Of a stretch of DNA of 64,000 nt, positions 35,236-45,194 are shown piece by piece (positions within the stretch are counted from its first letter, which is position 1; the number at the start of each line of letters is the position of its first letter). This DNA comes from Microbacterium hatanonis. Lineage in GTDB: Bacteria > Actinomycetota > Actinomycetes > Actinomycetales > Microbacteriaceae. The notes under the pieces were generated by a model, which was given only the letters and a program-made list of their open reading frames with translations, was not told the origin of the DNA and did not search any database. A program made the translations under genes and the position numbers. Location: the NCBI RefSeq assembly GCF_008017415.1, contig NZ_VRSV01000002.1, positions 992,001-1,056,000 of the forward strand. The letters are read 5' to 3'.

Positions 35236-36156
35236 TCAGGCGTCGCGGCGTTCGCGGTCGAGGCGTCGCAGCCGGCGGCGCGCGAAGTCTTGCGCGCGGG
35301 GGCCGGATCCCAGGGCCCGCGCCGAGACCGCGAGAACGATGCGCGTGAGCGTCACCACCGGCAGGGGCGAGCGTCGCAGGCCCAGCATCTTGCGCCACTC
35401 ACGCGGCAGCGACGCCACGGCCGCTTCGAAGAGCACGCGGTAGGCCAGCCCCATCGCCCCGGTGAACGGAGGCTTCCGCAGGAAGCGCACCACCTCGTCG
35501 ACCCGCTCGTCGCGACGCAGCTCGCCGCGGGAGCGGAAGCCCTCGAGCGCGGCTCGCAGCTGCGCCTCGCTGGTCGGCGGCTCCGGTACGCGCATGAGTC
35601 TTCCGGCGGCCGCCCATTCGGCGACGTAGGCGTCGGCGCCCCCGGGAATCGGGGCGCCCCACATCTCGTGGCTGCGCAGGAAGGCGTCGGCGAACGCGAG
35701 GTGCACCCAGGTGACGAGGTCGGAGGCATCGGCGGTATACCCGCGGACCTCTCCGTCGCCGGCGGTGTAGTCCCCCTTCACCCGGGTATGCAGGCGTCCG
35801 ACCCGTGCGGTCTCGGCCTCCGCCTGGGTGCGCGAGCCGTAGGTGACGCAGATGACCCAGCGCACGGTACCGCTCAAGCGTCCGATGGGGTCTTCTCGGT
35901 ACCGGGACCAGTCATGCACGCCCGCGAGAGCTCCCGGGTGCAGTGCCTGCACGAGCAGCGCGCGGATACCCGCCACGAGCGTTCCCATCCCGCCGTGCAC
36001 GACCCACGTCGCGCCGTCTTCGGGGAAGTATCCCGCGTCGTCGCCCTCTTCGATCGCGAGCACCCACGGCGGAGTGCCGTTCGGGTCGCCGGCGAGGGCC
36101 GTCAGCATCCGCGAGCGCAGACGTGTCGTGCGCGCGGACGGGCCGGATGCGGTCAT
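35236..36156 (-). CDS. Oxygenase MpaB family protein (DUF2236)
   Basis: A 306-residue haem-dependent-type oxygenase-like protein of the MpaB/latex-clearing relatives. Recognisable segments are [28 protein letters not shown], the histidine in [10 protein letters not shown], and [16 protein letters not shown] with conserved histidines. Members are abundant in actinobacteria; the physiological substrate is mostly unknown. It is a stand-alone gene on the minus strand. Confidence 0.85.
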   Translation of the reverse strand: MTASGPSARTTRLRSRMLTALAGDPNGTPPWVLAIEEGDDAGYFPEDGATWVVHGGMGTLVAGIRALLVQALHPGALAGVHDWSRYREDPIGRLSGTVRWVICVTYGSRTQAEAETARVGRLHTRVKGDYTAGDGEVRGYTADASDLVTWVHLAFADAFLRSHEMWGAPIPGGADAYVAEWAAAGRLMRVPEPPTSEAQLRAALEGFRSRGELRRDERVDEVVRFLRKPPFTGAMGLAYRVLFEAAVASLPREWRKMLGLRRSPLPVVTLTRIVLAVSARALGSGPRAQDFARRRLRRLDRERRDA

Positions 36157-36271
36157 CCTCCCAGCGTGCCACCGCCGTGGCGGGCAGGGGTCGGGTTCTC
36201 ACGCCGTCGAACGACCTGCGCAGCATCCCCGTCTCCGGGGGAGTGCGAGAAGAGGCTGGCGGGGTGACGGT

Positions 36272-36285
36272 GGTAGCGGTAACAT
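36272..36285. promoter_or_regulatory. AraQ/LacI-like operator overlapping the araD -10 region
   Basis: GGTAGCGGTAAC, whose complement GTTACCGCTACC differs at two of twelve positions from the GTTAGCGCTAAC core described for actinobacterial arabinose regulators, overlaps a TAACAT -10 hexamer (36280-36285). A bound repressor would block the promoter of araD-araB. Confidence 0.55.
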
Positions 36286-36330
36286 TGGGATGCGGCCGAC
36301 GGGGCCGCGCACGACGACGATGGAGCTTCC

Positions 36331-37044
36331 GTGAGCAGTACCGCCCTCACCCCCGAGATCCAGGACGCGGTCGAGGCGGTGCGAGCCGATGTGGCCCGCC
36401 TGCACGGCGAGCTCGTCCGTTACGGCCTGGTCGTCTGGACCGGTGGCAACGTCTCGGGGCGCGTGCCGGGTGCCGATCTCTTCGTGATCAAGCCGTCCGG
36501 TGTGTCGTACGACGACCTGGCTCCCGAGAACATGATCCTCTGCGACCTCGACGGCAACGTCATCCCCGGCACCCCGGGGAGCGAGCGGAGCCCCTCGAGC
36601 GACACCGCCGCCCACGCCTACGTCTACCGCAACATGCCCGACGTCGGGGGCGTCGTGCACACCCATTCGACCTACGCCGTGGCCTGGGCCGCGCGAGGCG
36701 AGGAGATCCCCTGCGTGATCACGGGCATGGCCGACGAGTTCGGCGGGCCCATCCCGATCGGCCCGTTCGCGGTCATCGGCGACGACTCCATCGGCCGCGG
36801 CATCGTCGAGACCCTGCGCGGTCACCGCAGTCGCGCCGTGCTCATGCAGAACCACGGGCCGTTCACGATCGGCGTCTCGGCCAAGGATGCGGTGAAGGCC
36901 GCCGTGATGTGCGAGGACGCCGCGCGGTCGGTGCACATCGCGCGCGAGGCCGGGCCCCTCATCCCCATCCCGCAGGACCGGATCGACGCCCTCTACAACC
37001 GCTATCAGAACGTCTACGGCCAGAACTCGGACGCCCGCCGGTGA
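36331..37044 (+). CDS. araD: L-ribulose-5-phosphate 4-epimerase
   Basis: A 237-residue class II aldolase-fold epimerase of L-arabinose degradation. Metal ligands are H95 (AHAYVYR) or the HTHSTYA pair H110/H112, and H175 (QNHGPFT); [10 protein letters not shown] and the phosphate loop GNVSGR are also present. GTG start with GGAG upstream. The stop overlaps araB. It is separate from araA, which lies 4 kb downstream behind its own promoter. Confidence 0.92.
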   Translation: MSSTALTPEIQDAVEAVRADVARLHGELVRYGLVVWTGGNVSGRVPGADLFVIKPSGVSYDDLAPENMILCDLDGNVIPGTPGSERSPSSDTAAHAYVYRNMPDVGGVVHTHSTYAVAWAARGEEIPCVITGMADEFGGPIPIGPFAVIGDDSIGRGIVETLRGHRSRAVLMQNHGPFTIGVSAKDAVKAAVMCEDAARSVHIAREAGPLIPIPQDRIDALYNRYQNVYGQNSDARR

Positions 37045-38618
37045 CCGCCGCGATCGCCGACGGCCGCGCCGTGCTCGGGATCGAGCTCGGCTCGACCCGT
37101 ATCAAAGCGTGCCTCATCGACCCCGACGACCCGACCACCGTGCTGGCGGTCGGCAGCTCGGACTGGGAGAACCGCTTCGAGAACCGCACGTGGACCTACT
37201 CGCTCGACGACGTCTGGTCGGGTCTGCAGTCCGCGTACGCCGCTCTCCTCGCCGACGTCGACCGGCGCTACGGCATCGCCCTCGGCGCGGTCGGCGCGAT
37301 CGGCATCTCGGCGATGATGCACGGCTACCTCGCCTTCGACGGCGGGGGCGAGCTGCTCGTACCGTTCCGCACGTGGCGCAACACGTCGACGGGCCCCGCC
37401 GCGGCCGAGCTGACCGAACTGTTCGGCACGAACATCCCACTGAGGTGGTCGATCGCGCACCTCTACCAGGCGGTCCTCGACGACGAGCCCCACGTGGCCG
37501 ATGCGAGGTTCGTCACGACTCTCGCCGGCTACGTGCACTGGCGTCTCACCGGCCGCCGAGTGCTGGGTGTCGGCGATGCCTCGGGCATGTTCCCGATCGA
37601 CGCCACGACGAAGACCTACGACGCGCGGATGCTGCGCCAGTTCGGCGATCTGGTGGGCGACCGGGGGATCGACCTCGCAGCGCTCCTCCCCGAGGTGCTC
37701 CCCGCGGGGGCGCCTGCCGGTGAGCTGACCGCCGAGGGCGCAGCCCTGCTCGACCCGACCGGAGCGCTCCGCCCGGGTGCGCTCCTCTGCCCGCCCGAGG
37801 GCGACGCGGGCACGGGCATGGTCGCGACCAACTCGGTCGCGCCGCGCACCGGAAACGTGAGCGCCGGCACGAGCATCTTCGCGATGGTCGTGCTCGAGCG
37901 ACCGCTCGAGAGCCTGCATCACGAGATCGACCTCGTCACCACCCCCGCGGGCGACCCGGTCGCGATGGTGCACTGCAACAACGGCGCAAGCGAGCTCGCC
38001 GCGTGGGTGGGGCTCTTCACGCGCTTCTCGGAGGCCGCGGGCACGCCCGTCGGGGCCGATGCGGCGTTCGACGCCCTCTTCCGCGAGGCGCTCGTCGGAG
38101 CCGCCGATGCGGGCGGGCTCCTCGCCTACAACCACCTCGCCGGTGAGCCGATCGCGGGTCTCGACGAGGGCCGGCCGCTGTTCGTCCGCACTCCCGACAG
38201 CGCGCTGAACCTCGCGAACTTCATGCGGGCCCAGCTCTACGGCGTCTTCGGCACTCTCGCCCTCGGCATGCGCGTGCTCGACGGCGAGGGCGTGGCGCTC
38301 GATCGCATGTTCGCCCACGGGGGCATGTTCCGCACGGCCGGAGTCGCCCAGCGCTTCCTCGCCGGTGCGCTCGCCGCCCCGGTCTCGGTGGCCGAGACGG
38401 CGTCCGAAGGAGGAGCGTGGGGCATCGCGGTGCTCGCCGCCTACGCTGCGACCGCTCCCGAGACCGCGCTCGACGACTACCTGACCGACCGCGTGTTCGC
38501 CTCGGCCGCGTTCGAGACCGCCGAGCCCGATCCCGCCGACGTCGCGGGCTTCGCGTCGTACCTCGACCGCTACGCCGCCGGGCTCGTCGTCGAGCGGGCC
38601 GCCGTCGCCTCCCTCTGA
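37041..38618 (+). CDS. araB: Ribulokinase-type FGGY kinase
   Basis: A 525-residue FGGY kinase. It shows [17 protein letters not shown] at the N-terminus, [26 protein letters not shown] and a C-terminal nucleotide domain with [10 protein letters not shown] and [14 protein letters not shown]. The sequence resembles xylulokinase-like AraB of actinobacteria more than E. coli AraB. Coupled to araD by GTGA, so L-ribulose phosphorylation is the likely role. Confidence 0.88.
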   Translation: MTAAIADGRAVLGIELGSTRIKACLIDPDDPTTVLAVGSSDWENRFENRTWTYSLDDVWSGLQSAYAALLADVDRRYGIALGAVGAIGISAMMHGYLAFDGGGELLVPFRTWRNTSTGPAAAELTELFGTNIPLRWSIAHLYQAVLDDEPHVADARFVTTLAGYVHWRLTGRRVLGVGDASGMFPIDATTKTYDARMLRQFGDLVGDRGIDLAALLPEVLPAGAPAGELTAEGAALLDPTGALRPGALLCPPEGDAGTGMVATNSVAPRTGNVSAGTSIFAMVVLERPLESLHHEIDLVTTPAGDPVAMVHCNNGASELAAWVGLFTRFSEAAGTPVGADAAFDALFREALVGAADAGGLLAYNHLAGEPIAGLDEGRPLFVRTPDSALNLANFMRAQLYGVFGTLALGMRVLDGEGVALDRMFAHGGMFRTAGVAQRFLAGALAAPVSVAETASEGGAWGIAVLAAYAATAPETALDDYLTDRVFASAAFETAEPDPADVAGFASYLDRYAAGLVVERAAVASL

Positions 38619-38670
38619 TCTTCACCGAAAGAGTCGTCCGGGTGCTCCGGAGGCGATCGGCGCCGACCGG

Positions 38671-38676
38671 TAAAGT
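38671..38676 (+). promoter_or_regulatory. -10 hexamer candidate for the surface protein/LacI pair
   Basis: TAAAGT, a good TAnnnT match, lies 88 bp before the next ATG in the araB-to-membrane-protein gap. No clear -35 is visible. Confidence 0.4.
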
Positions 38677-38764
38677 TGCTCACCGCACGAGGACTCTCCT
38701 GAGGGAGTCGACCAGGCTCCTGCCCTCGGCTACGGAGCGCGACCTGAGACAGGGTGGGAGAAGC

Positions 38765-39877
38765 ATGCGAAGGCGCATCTTCAGGTGGGGACGGGTCGGT
38801 TCGTGGGCCAGCGTCGCGCTGGCGGCCGTGCTCGTGGCGGTGCCGGCGGTCGCCACAGCGGACGCGGCGGCCGACATCACGTGGTCGGTGACCCCCGCGA
38901 GCGTGAACGGCCCTGACGACCGAAGCGTGATCGAGCAGGAGGTCGATGCCGGGTCTTCGAGCCAGGACTTCTTCGCGGTGCGCAATCTGAGCCAGTCGGA
39001 GGTGACATTCCGACTCTCCGCGGCGGACGGCTACTACACCGATGCCGGGCGGTTCAACATGCTGGCTGCTGACGAAGAATCGGTAGACGCCGGCACGTGG
39101 ATCGCGATGCCGGAGACGGTGACAGTAGGAGCCGGTGCCACCGTTGTCGTGCCCTTCACGACGACCGTGCCTGCCGACGCGATACCCGGCGATCACGCGG
39201 CCGGTATCGCCGCATCCGTCCTCTCCTCGGGCACGGACGACGGCGGGGCTCAGGTCGGTGTCGAGAGCCGGGTCGGGTTCCGAGTGCTCACGCGGGTGAC
39301 GGGTGAGATCACACCCTCCGTAGAGATCGCGGCGATCAGCACCGGCTACGAGATGTCGTGGAATCCCGTGCGGCCCGGTGTCGCGACGGTCACCTTCGAC
39401 GTTCGCAACACCGGGAACGCGAGTGTGTCCGTTGTCGGTCGCGTCAGCGCCGGGACGGGATCCGCAGCGTTCCCGGCGCCGGATGAACCGCAACAGCTGC
39501 TCCTTCCCGGGGACAGTCGCAGCTTCACCGTCACGGTGGGCGAGGTCTGGCCGACGCTTTTCGTGCCCGCATCGATCTCGCTGACTCCCTCGGCGACCGA
39601 CTTCGGGGGCGCGCGCATCGATATGGCCCCCCTCGCCTCCGATGCGACGATCTGGGCCGTCCCGATCCCGCAGCTGCTGCTGATCCTCGGTCTCGCGCTC
39701 GTTCTGCTCGCCCTTCTCTGGGGGCGGCGGCGTTCCCGACGCAAGTTCGCGGAGGCGATCACGGCGGCGCGCGAGGAGGGGATGGCCTCAGCCGGTGCGC
39801 GCGCTCATGCCGGGGAATCAGCGCCGTTGACGAGGTCTGCCCTGCGGAGCGCCGAGCGCCGAGACGGGGACGGATGA
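38765..39877 (+). CDS. Secreted, C-terminally membrane-anchored protein, DUF916/WxL-interacting-like
   Basis: A 370-residue protein with a signal peptide (residues 1-33, cleavage near ATADAA), an extracellular part made of two immunoglobulin-like beta domains (FFAVRNLSQSEVTFRLSAADGYYT; VTFDVRNTGNASVSVVGRV), a transmembrane helix near 300-320 and a basic cytoplasmic tail. The layout resembles DUF916 proteins of WxL complexes. The start has GGGAG upstream. Its stop overlaps the LacI gene start, so both are cotranslated. Role unknown. Confidence 0.75.
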   Translation: MRRRIFRWGRVGSWASVALAAVLVAVPAVATADAAADITWSVTPASVNGPDDRSVIEQEVDAGSSSQDFFAVRNLSQSEVTFRLSAADGYYTDAGRFNMLAADEESVDAGTWIAMPETVTVGAGATVVVPFTTTVPADAIPGDHAAGIAASVLSSGTDDGGAQVGVESRVGFRVLTRVTGEITPSVEIAAISTGYEMSWNPVRPGVATVTFDVRNTGNASVSVVGRVSAGTGSAAFPAPDEPQQLLLPGDSRSFTVTVGEVWPTLFVPASISLTPSATDFGGARIDMAPLASDATIWAVPIPQLLLILGLALVLLALLWGRRRSRRKFAEAITAAREEGMASAGARAHAGESAPLTRSALRSAERRDGDG

Positions 39878-40893
39878 TCCATCGTCAGCGTCCCAGCATC
39901 TACGACGTCGCGCGCGAGGCCGGGGTGTCGCACATGACGGTCTCGCGGGTCGTGAACGGTCATGCGAACATTCGCGAGGCGACGCGCGCGCGGGTGCTGC
40001 AGGTCATCGAGGAGATGAACTACACCCCCAGCTCGATCGCTCGGGCGCTCGCTACACGCCGTGCGCATCGGATCGGCGTGTTGGTCGACGCCCCGGATCA
40101 GTACGGGCCGAACAGCACGCTGCAAGCGCTCGAGAGTGCCGCTCGCGCGGCGGGATACGCGATCAGCACGTTCTCGATCGCCGATGACGGTGGGTCGCAG
40201 ATCGATTCCGGCGCGGCGGAACTCGCGACTCAGGGTGTCGAAGCGTTATGCGTCATCGCGCCCCGTGCGTCATCTCTCGACTTGCTCCGACGACAGGCGA
40301 CGGGCTTGCCGACCGTCGTCATCAAGTCGGAACGAGACGAGCAGTGGCACACGATCGGGGTCGATCAGCGGGCCGGGGCGGTGAAAGCGGTCACCCATCT
40401 CATCGAGCTCGGGCACACCTCGATCGCGCACCTCGCGGGGCCGCTCGACTGGTTCGACTCCCGTGAGCGTGCGGAAGGTTGGCGCCAGGCGCTGAGAGAG
40501 CACGGTATCCCGGCCGGTGTGACGGTGAGCGGAGACTGGACGTCGAACTTCGGTTACGAGTTCGGTCGCGGATTCGATCCCGGCAGCACGACGGCGGTCT
40601 TCGCGTCCAATGACCAGATGGCACTCGGGCTGATTCACGGGCTCAGCGAGCGAGGAATACATGTCCCGCGCGACATCAGCATCGTGGGCTTCGACGACCT
40701 TCCCGACACGCGTCACTTCCTGCCCCCCTTGACGACCGTTCGCCAGGATTTCGCGGCTCTGGGCGATCTGGCCCTGCACCGCATCGTCGCCGCGATCGAG
40801 AGCGACAGTTCCGTCCGTCACGAGACCATCGAGCCGGACCTGGTCGTCCGCACGTCCTCGGCGTCGCCGTCGGTCGCTGGGAGCCGAGGCTGA
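39874..40893 (+). CDS. LacI family transcriptional regulator (arabinose)
   Basis: A 339-residue repressor. The HTH spans residues 8-28 (SIYDVAREAGVSHMTVSRVVNG), followed by the hinge IARALATRRA and a sugar-binding sensor domain (IGVLVDAPDQYGPNSTLQ, HTIGVDQRAGA, VFASNDQMALGL). It is positioned upstream of araA and galactose/arabinose mutarotase-like genes, and two palindromic sites (36272 and 40987) fit its family. The start is the ATGA overlap with the surface-protein gene. Confidence 0.9.
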   Translation: MIHRQRPSIYDVAREAGVSHMTVSRVVNGHANIREATRARVLQVIEEMNYTPSSIARALATRRAHRIGVLVDAPDQYGPNSTLQALESAARAAGYAISTFSIADDGGSQIDSGAAELATQGVEALCVIAPRASSLDLLRRQATGLPTVVIKSERDEQWHTIGVDQRAGAVKAVTHLIELGHTSIAHLAGPLDWFDSRERAEGWRQALREHGIPAGVTVSGDWTSNFGYEFGRGFDPGSTTAVFASNDQMALGLIHGLSERGIHVPRDISIVGFDDLPDTRHFLPPLTTVRQDFAALGDLALHRIVAAIESDSSVRHETIEPDLVVRTSSASPSVAGSRG

Positions 40894-40986
40894 GACCGAC
40901 GGTCCAGGTCGCGATCAGCGAGGACGCGTGCTTCGCGGGCGTCGCTCCGGCCGGCGAGAGTGCTGCGAAACAGGCTCGCAGTTTGT

Positions 40987-41004
40987 AGTGTTAGCGCGCA
41001 CACT
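40987..41004. promoter_or_regulatory. AraQ/LacI-like operator overlapping the araA -10 region
   Basis: AGTGTTAGCGCGCACACT has inverted arms AGTGT/ACACT with a TAGCGCGC centre, close to the GTGTTAGCGCTAACA-type arabinose operator. It overlaps the TAGTGT -10 hexamer (40986-40991) on the plus strand. Confidence 0.65.
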
Positions 41005-41048
41005 GTTTGTGGCAGCCGCACCTCCTCCGAAGACGAAAGAGTCCCGTC

Positions 41049-42560
41049 ATGTCCCGTACGCCTTTGTCCACGTCGCTCGATGCCTTCGAGGTGTGGTTCG
41101 TCACCGGTAGCCAGAATCTGTATGGGGAGGAGACGCTGCGTCAGGTGGCGGAGCAGTCTCAGGCGGTGGCGGATGGTTTGGGTGGGTTGCCGGTGCGGGT
41201 GGTGTGGAAGCCGGTGTTGAAGGATTCGGACAGCATCCGCCGTCTCGCGCTGGAGGTCAATGGTCGTGATGACGTGATCGGTGTGGTCGCGTGGATGCAT
41301 ACGTTCAGTCCGGCGAAGATGTGGATCGCGGGGTTGGATGCGTTGCAGAAGCCGCTCCTTCACCTGCATACGCAGGCGAATGTGGAGTTGCCGTGGGCGG
41401 ATATCGATTTCGATTTCATGAATCTGAACCAGGCGGCGCATGGTGACCGGGAGTTCGGGTACATCCAGACGCGCCTCGGTGTTGCCCGGAAGACCGTGGT
41501 GGGGCATGTGTCGAACCCGGTGGTGTTGCAGCAGGTGGAGGATTGGCAGCGTGCGGCGGCGGGGTGGGCGGCGTCGCGGACGCTGAAGCTCGCGCGGTTC
41601 GGTGACAACATGCGGTTCGTCGCGGTCACCGAGGGCGATAAGACCGAGGCCGAGCTGCGTTTCGGTGTGCAGGTGAACACGTGGGGCGTGAACGAGCTGG
41701 CGGATGCTGTGGCCGCAGCATCCGCCGCGGACGTCGACGCGCTCGTGGCCGAGTACATCGCCACGTACGACGTAGCCGACGAGCTGCTGCCCGGCGCCGA
41801 GCGCCACCAGTCGTTGCGTGATGGTGCGGCGATCGAGATCGGGCTGCGTTCCTTCTTGGAGGAGGGTAGGTTCGGCGCGTTCACCACGAGTTTCGAAGAC
41901 CTCGGAGCACTCAAGCAGCTGCCGGGGCTGGCGGTGCAGCGGTTGATGGCCGAGGGCTACGGTTTCGGTGCGGAGGGCGACTGGAAGACCGCGATCCTCG
42001 TGCGTGTCGCGAACGTGATGGGTGCGGGTCTTCCCGGGGGCGCGTCGCTGATGGAGGACTACACGTACGACCTCGTCCCCGGTAACGAGCGCATCCTCGG
42101 CGCTCACATGCTGGAGGTGTCGCCGTCGCTGACGACCGCGAGACCGCGCCTGGAGGTGCATGCCCTGGGCATCGGGGGGAAGGATGACCCGGTGCGGCTG
42201 GTGTTCACCGCCGACCCCGGCCCGGCGCTGGTGGTGGCGATGAGTGACATGCGCGACCGGTTCCGTCTGGTCGCGAACGTGGTGGAGAACGTCGATGCCC
42301 CCGATCTCCCGAACCTTCCCGTGGGGCGGGCGGTGTGGAAGCCCGCACCGGACTTCGCCACGTCGACCTCGTGCTGGTTGGCGGCGGGGGCCGCGCACCA
42401 CACCGTGATGACCACCGCGGTGGGTATCGACGTGTTCCGCGACTTCGCGGAGATCGCGAAGACCGAGCTCGTCGTCATCGACGAGGACACCACCGTCCGC
42501 GACTTCCACCGCGAACTGCGCTGGAACCAGGCCTACTACCGCCTCGCCCAGGGACTCTGA
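41049..42560 (+). CDS. araA: L-arabinose isomerase
   Basis: A 503-residue isomerase converting L-arabinose to L-ribulose; the length is standard. Recognisable parts are [20 protein letters not shown] at the start, [30 protein letters not shown], and [25 protein letters not shown] with the catalytic glutamate and histidine. Codon use in the first 650 bp (many TTG, GGT, GTG codons) is unlike the neighbouring genes, which use CTC/CTG and GGC. An upstream in-frame ATG at 41007 is rejected because the promoter lies there. Confidence 0.95.
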   Translation: MSRTPLSTSLDAFEVWFVTGSQNLYGEETLRQVAEQSQAVADGLGGLPVRVVWKPVLKDSDSIRRLALEVNGRDDVIGVVAWMHTFSPAKMWIAGLDALQKPLLHLHTQANVELPWADIDFDFMNLNQAAHGDREFGYIQTRLGVARKTVVGHVSNPVVLQQVEDWQRAAAGWAASRTLKLARFGDNMRFVAVTEGDKTEAELRFGVQVNTWGVNELADAVAAASAADVDALVAEYIATYDVADELLPGAERHQSLRDGAAIEIGLRSFLEEGRFGAFTTSFEDLGALKQLPGLAVQRLMAEGYGFGAEGDWKTAILVRVANVMGAGLPGGASLMEDYTYDLVPGNERILGAHMLEVSPSLTTARPRLEVHALGIGGKDDPVRLVFTADPGPALVVAMSDMRDRFRLVANVVENVDAPDLPNLPVGRAVWKPAPDFATSTSCWLAAGAAHHTVMTTAVGIDVFRDFAEIAKTELVVIDEDTTVRDFHRELRWNQAYYRLAQGL

Positions 42561-42561
42561 C

Positions 42562-43515
42562 GTGGCACGCGTTCCCGTCTCCGGCGAGCAGCACGTCCTG
42601 CGGGCCGGCGAATACGACGCGATCGTCGCGAGCGTCGGTGCCTCCCTCCGCTCGCTGACCTACCGCGGTCGCGACCTCGTCGTACCGTTCGACGCCGACG
42701 AGCTCCGCCCTGGCTTCCGCGGGGCGACGCTCGCCCCCTGGCCGAACCGCATCGTGGACGGGCGCTACACGTTCGGCGGCGAGGAGCACCAGGTCGCGCT
42801 GAGCGAGCCGAACCGCGGTCACGCCCTGCACGGTCTGCTCGGGTGGAGCGACTTCAGCGTCACCGACAAGGGTCCGAGCCACGTGACCCTCGCCGCCACC
42901 GTCGAACCGCAGGTCGGCTACCCGTGGCGCGTCGAGGTCGAGACGACCTTCGCCCTCTCCTCGGAGGGGCTCACCCAGTCGGTGACGGCACGCAACGACT
43001 CCGCGACGTCCGCTCCGTGGGGAACCGGTCCGCACCCCTACCTCGTCGCGGGCGAGGGCCTCGTCGATGGGTGGACCCTCACGCTTCCCGCAGCGCAGGT
43101 GCTCGAGGTCACGCCCGACCGCCTTTCGCCCACCGATCTCTCCCCCGTGGGCGTCGATGCCGACCGGTTCGACTTCCGTGTCGCCCGCCCGCTGGGTGCG
43201 GTCGAGATCGATCACGCCTTCACCGCACTCGATCGTGACGACGACGGACTCGCGACCGTGACGGTGACGGATGCTGCGGGAACCGGCGTCGCGATGGACT
43301 GGGATGCCACGTGCCCCTGGGTGCAGATCCACACGGCCGACGTCGATGGCGACCCCGCGACTCCCGGCTACCGCGTCGGACTCGCGGTGGAGCCGATGAC
43401 CTGCGCGCCCGACGCGTTCAACGACACGGCCTACCCGTTCGACGCCGGGCTCACCGTCCTGGAGCCCGGCGTACAGCATCCGGGCGCCCGGTGGCGCATC
43501 CGCGCGATCGGCTGA
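42562..43515 (+). CDS. Aldose 1-epimerase family protein
   Basis: A 317-residue galactose-mutarotase-fold protein. It has LAPWPNRIVDGRYTFGG and NRGHALHGLLGW, where the histidine is the family's acid/base, TGPHPYLVAG with a second histidine, and a conserved acidic residue near LAVEPMTCAPDAF. GTG start 1 bp after the araA stop. It supplies the alpha/beta interconversion of the sugar before isomerisation. Confidence 0.88.
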   Translation: MARVPVSGEQHVLRAGEYDAIVASVGASLRSLTYRGRDLVVPFDADELRPGFRGATLAPWPNRIVDGRYTFGGEEHQVALSEPNRGHALHGLLGWSDFSVTDKGPSHVTLAATVEPQVGYPWRVEVETTFALSSEGLTQSVTARNDSATSAPWGTGPHPYLVAGEGLVDGWTLTLPAAQVLEVTPDRLSPTDLSPVGVDADRFDFRVARPLGAVEIDHAFTALDRDDDGLATVTVTDAAGTGVAMDWDATCPWVQIHTADVDGDPATPGYRVGLAVEPMTCAPDAFNDTAYPFDAGLTVLEPGVQHPGARWRIRAIG

Positions 43516-43533
43516 TCCCGAGCGTGCCGAGTA

Positions 43534-44115
43534 TCAGTGCCCGTCGTGCGTCACGACGGGCACTGTGCCGTCGTCGGTGAGGAGCACGGCGTCCTGCGCC
43601 GCGCCGAGCGCGGGGGTGACGATCACGGCGATGATCGCCGCGGCCACCAGCATGCCGAGGAGTCCGCGGAGCGCCCCGACGTCGCGGGGCTTGTCCGCGC
43701 CGCGACGGACCACCACGGCGCAGGCGCCGCCGACGATCAGCAGGAGGAAGGTGCCCGCGGCGATCGCGTAGACGCCCGTGTGGGAGGGTGCGACGGCGAG
43801 CAGTCCGAACATCGCCAGCACGCCCGCGACGGCCCCGGCCAGCGCGAGCGGGGGAGCGACGAGACGGGAGGCGACGAGGTTGGCCCCGCCCCAGAAGAGC
43901 GAGAGCACGCCGAGGCTGACCAGCACCACTCCGACAGCCCGGTCGCTGAACGTGGAGCTGGCTCCGACGATCGCGCCGGCGCCGAGGGCGGCTTGGATGA
44001 GTCCGGCGCCCCAGGCCGCGACCGAGGGCCACGATGCGGTGAAGCCGGACGACCCCACGGCCGGACGGGCTCGATGAGCCGTCACGACCGTGGGGGTGTT
44101 CGCGTGAACAGTCAC
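43534..44115 (-). CDS. Hypothetical membrane protein
   Basis: A 193-residue protein with about five hydrophobic helices and no recognised family signature. The GTG start at 44115 is tentative; a shorter start is possible because no ribosome-binding site is clear. It follows the DUF4383 gene on the same strand by 17 bp. The last codons lie in a strong hairpin (43536-43564). Confidence 0.65.
   Translation of the reverse strand: MTVHANTPTVVTAHRARPAVGSSGFTASWPSVAAWGAGLIQAALGAGAIVGASSTFSDRAVGVVLVSLGVLSLFWGGANLVASRLVAPPLALAGAVAGVLAMFGLLAVAPSHTGVYAIAAGTFLLLIVGGACAVVVRRGADKPRDVGALRGLLGMLVAAAIIAVIVTPALGAAQDAVLLTDDGTVPVVTHDGH
43536..43564. terminator. Terminator hairpin overlapping the 3' end of a coding region
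   Basis: Perfect 13-bp arms AGTGCCCGTCGTG and its complement surround a three-base CGT loop. It lies 20 bp after the aldose epimerase stop and encodes the final residues of the convergent membrane protein. It can stop plus-strand transcription. Confidence 0.8.
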
Positions 44116-44132
44116 GGTGGTGAGTCGTTCGA

Positions 44133-44543
44133 TCAGATCGCGGCGGTTCGGGGAACGTTCTTGTCGGCGGCGAGGCCGACACCGAGCAGAACGACCGCGC
44201 TGGCGAGGTGGAGGAAGTGGTCGGCCACGTTCAGCGCGAGGATGTTCGCGGCGGTTCCGACGAGGAAGAAGCCGACGACACCCAGGAGCAGGTAGACGGC
44301 GCCCACCGTGGTGTTGACGCCCTTCGCGGCGCGGACGTTGGCGAGACCGGCGATCAGGAGCGCCGCGCCGATGAGGAGGTGGGCGATGTTGTGCAGCGGG
44401 TTCACCTCGAAGATGCCGAGGAGAAGGCCTCCCTCGGTGGCGATGAAACCCACGCCGCCGGTCACGGCGAAGCCGAGCAGACCGACGAGCAGGTAGACGG
44501 CGCCGAAGATGGTGGCGACGATGCGGTTCGGTGACGAGCCCAT
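44133..44543 (-). CDS. DUF4383 domain membrane protein
   Basis: A 136-residue protein with four hydrophobic helices and the DUF4383 pattern NRIVATIFGAVYLLVGLLGF, NPLHNIAHLLIGAALL and VADHFLHLASA with conserved histidines. Function unknown. ATG start with AGGAGG upstream. Confidence 0.87.
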   Translation of the reverse strand: MGSSPNRIVATIFGAVYLLVGLLGFAVTGGVGFIATEGGLLLGIFEVNPLHNIAHLLIGAALLIAGLANVRAAKGVNTTVGAVYLLLGVVGFFLVGTAANILALNVADHFLHLASAVVLLGVGLAADKNVPRTAAI

Positions 44544-44719
44544 GAGGGACCTCCTTGTTCAGGATGCGACCGGCGCCGCATCTGAGAATGATTCGTATCG
44601 GGTGGAAGATCGGATTGGGCGTTCTCCCAGGTTCGAAGCTATGGCCTGATCGGGCCTCGAATCGCGGGGGTTGCGCGCGCCGGTCCGACGCGGTATCCGC
44701 GGACTGCCACACTTCTCGC

Positions 44720-45151
44720 ATGAAGTTCGAGACGGCACTTTTCCAGAGCGGGAACAACACGGGCATCGAGGTGCCTCCCGAGCTGATCGAGGAGCTCGGC
44801 GGCGGCAGACGCCCCGCCGTGACCGTGACGGTCAACGGGTTCACCTACCGCAGCACGGTCGGGGTGATGGGAGGGCGCCACCTGATCCCGTTCTCGTCCG
44901 ACAAGCGCGCCGAGACCGGCCTCGGCGGGGGAGACGCGATCACGGTCGAGCTCGCCCTCGACACGGCGCCGCGAACGGTCGAGCTGCCCGACGACCTCGC
45001 GACGGCCCTCGCCGAAGCCGGTTCGCGAGACCTGTTCGACGCGCTCGCGCCGAGCCAGCGCAAGGCGCACGTCACCAACGTCGAGGGCGCGAAGACCGCC
45101 GAGACGCGGGAACGCCGCATCCAGTCCATCGTGGCGAAGCTCTCCGTCTGA
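44720..45151 (+). CDS. DUF1905/YdeI-like (OmdA) protein
   Basis: A 143-residue two-part protein. Residues 1-80 form the DUF1905 beta barrel (FETALFQSGNNTGIEVPPELIEELGGG; VMGGRHLIPFS), and the C-terminus has the YdeI-type FDALAPSQRKAHVTNVEGAKTAETRERRI. Function is uncertain. It stands alone between divergent and downstream genes. Confidence 0.82.
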   Translation: MKFETALFQSGNNTGIEVPPELIEELGGGRRPAVTVTVNGFTYRSTVGVMGGRHLIPFSSDKRAETGLGGGDAITVELALDTAPRTVELPDDLATALAEAGSRDLFDALAPSQRKAHVTNVEGAKTAETRERRIQSIVAKLSV

Positions 45152-45194
45152 GCCCGGCCGCGGTCGCGCTAGCCTCGTCTAGAGGAGGTGTGCC

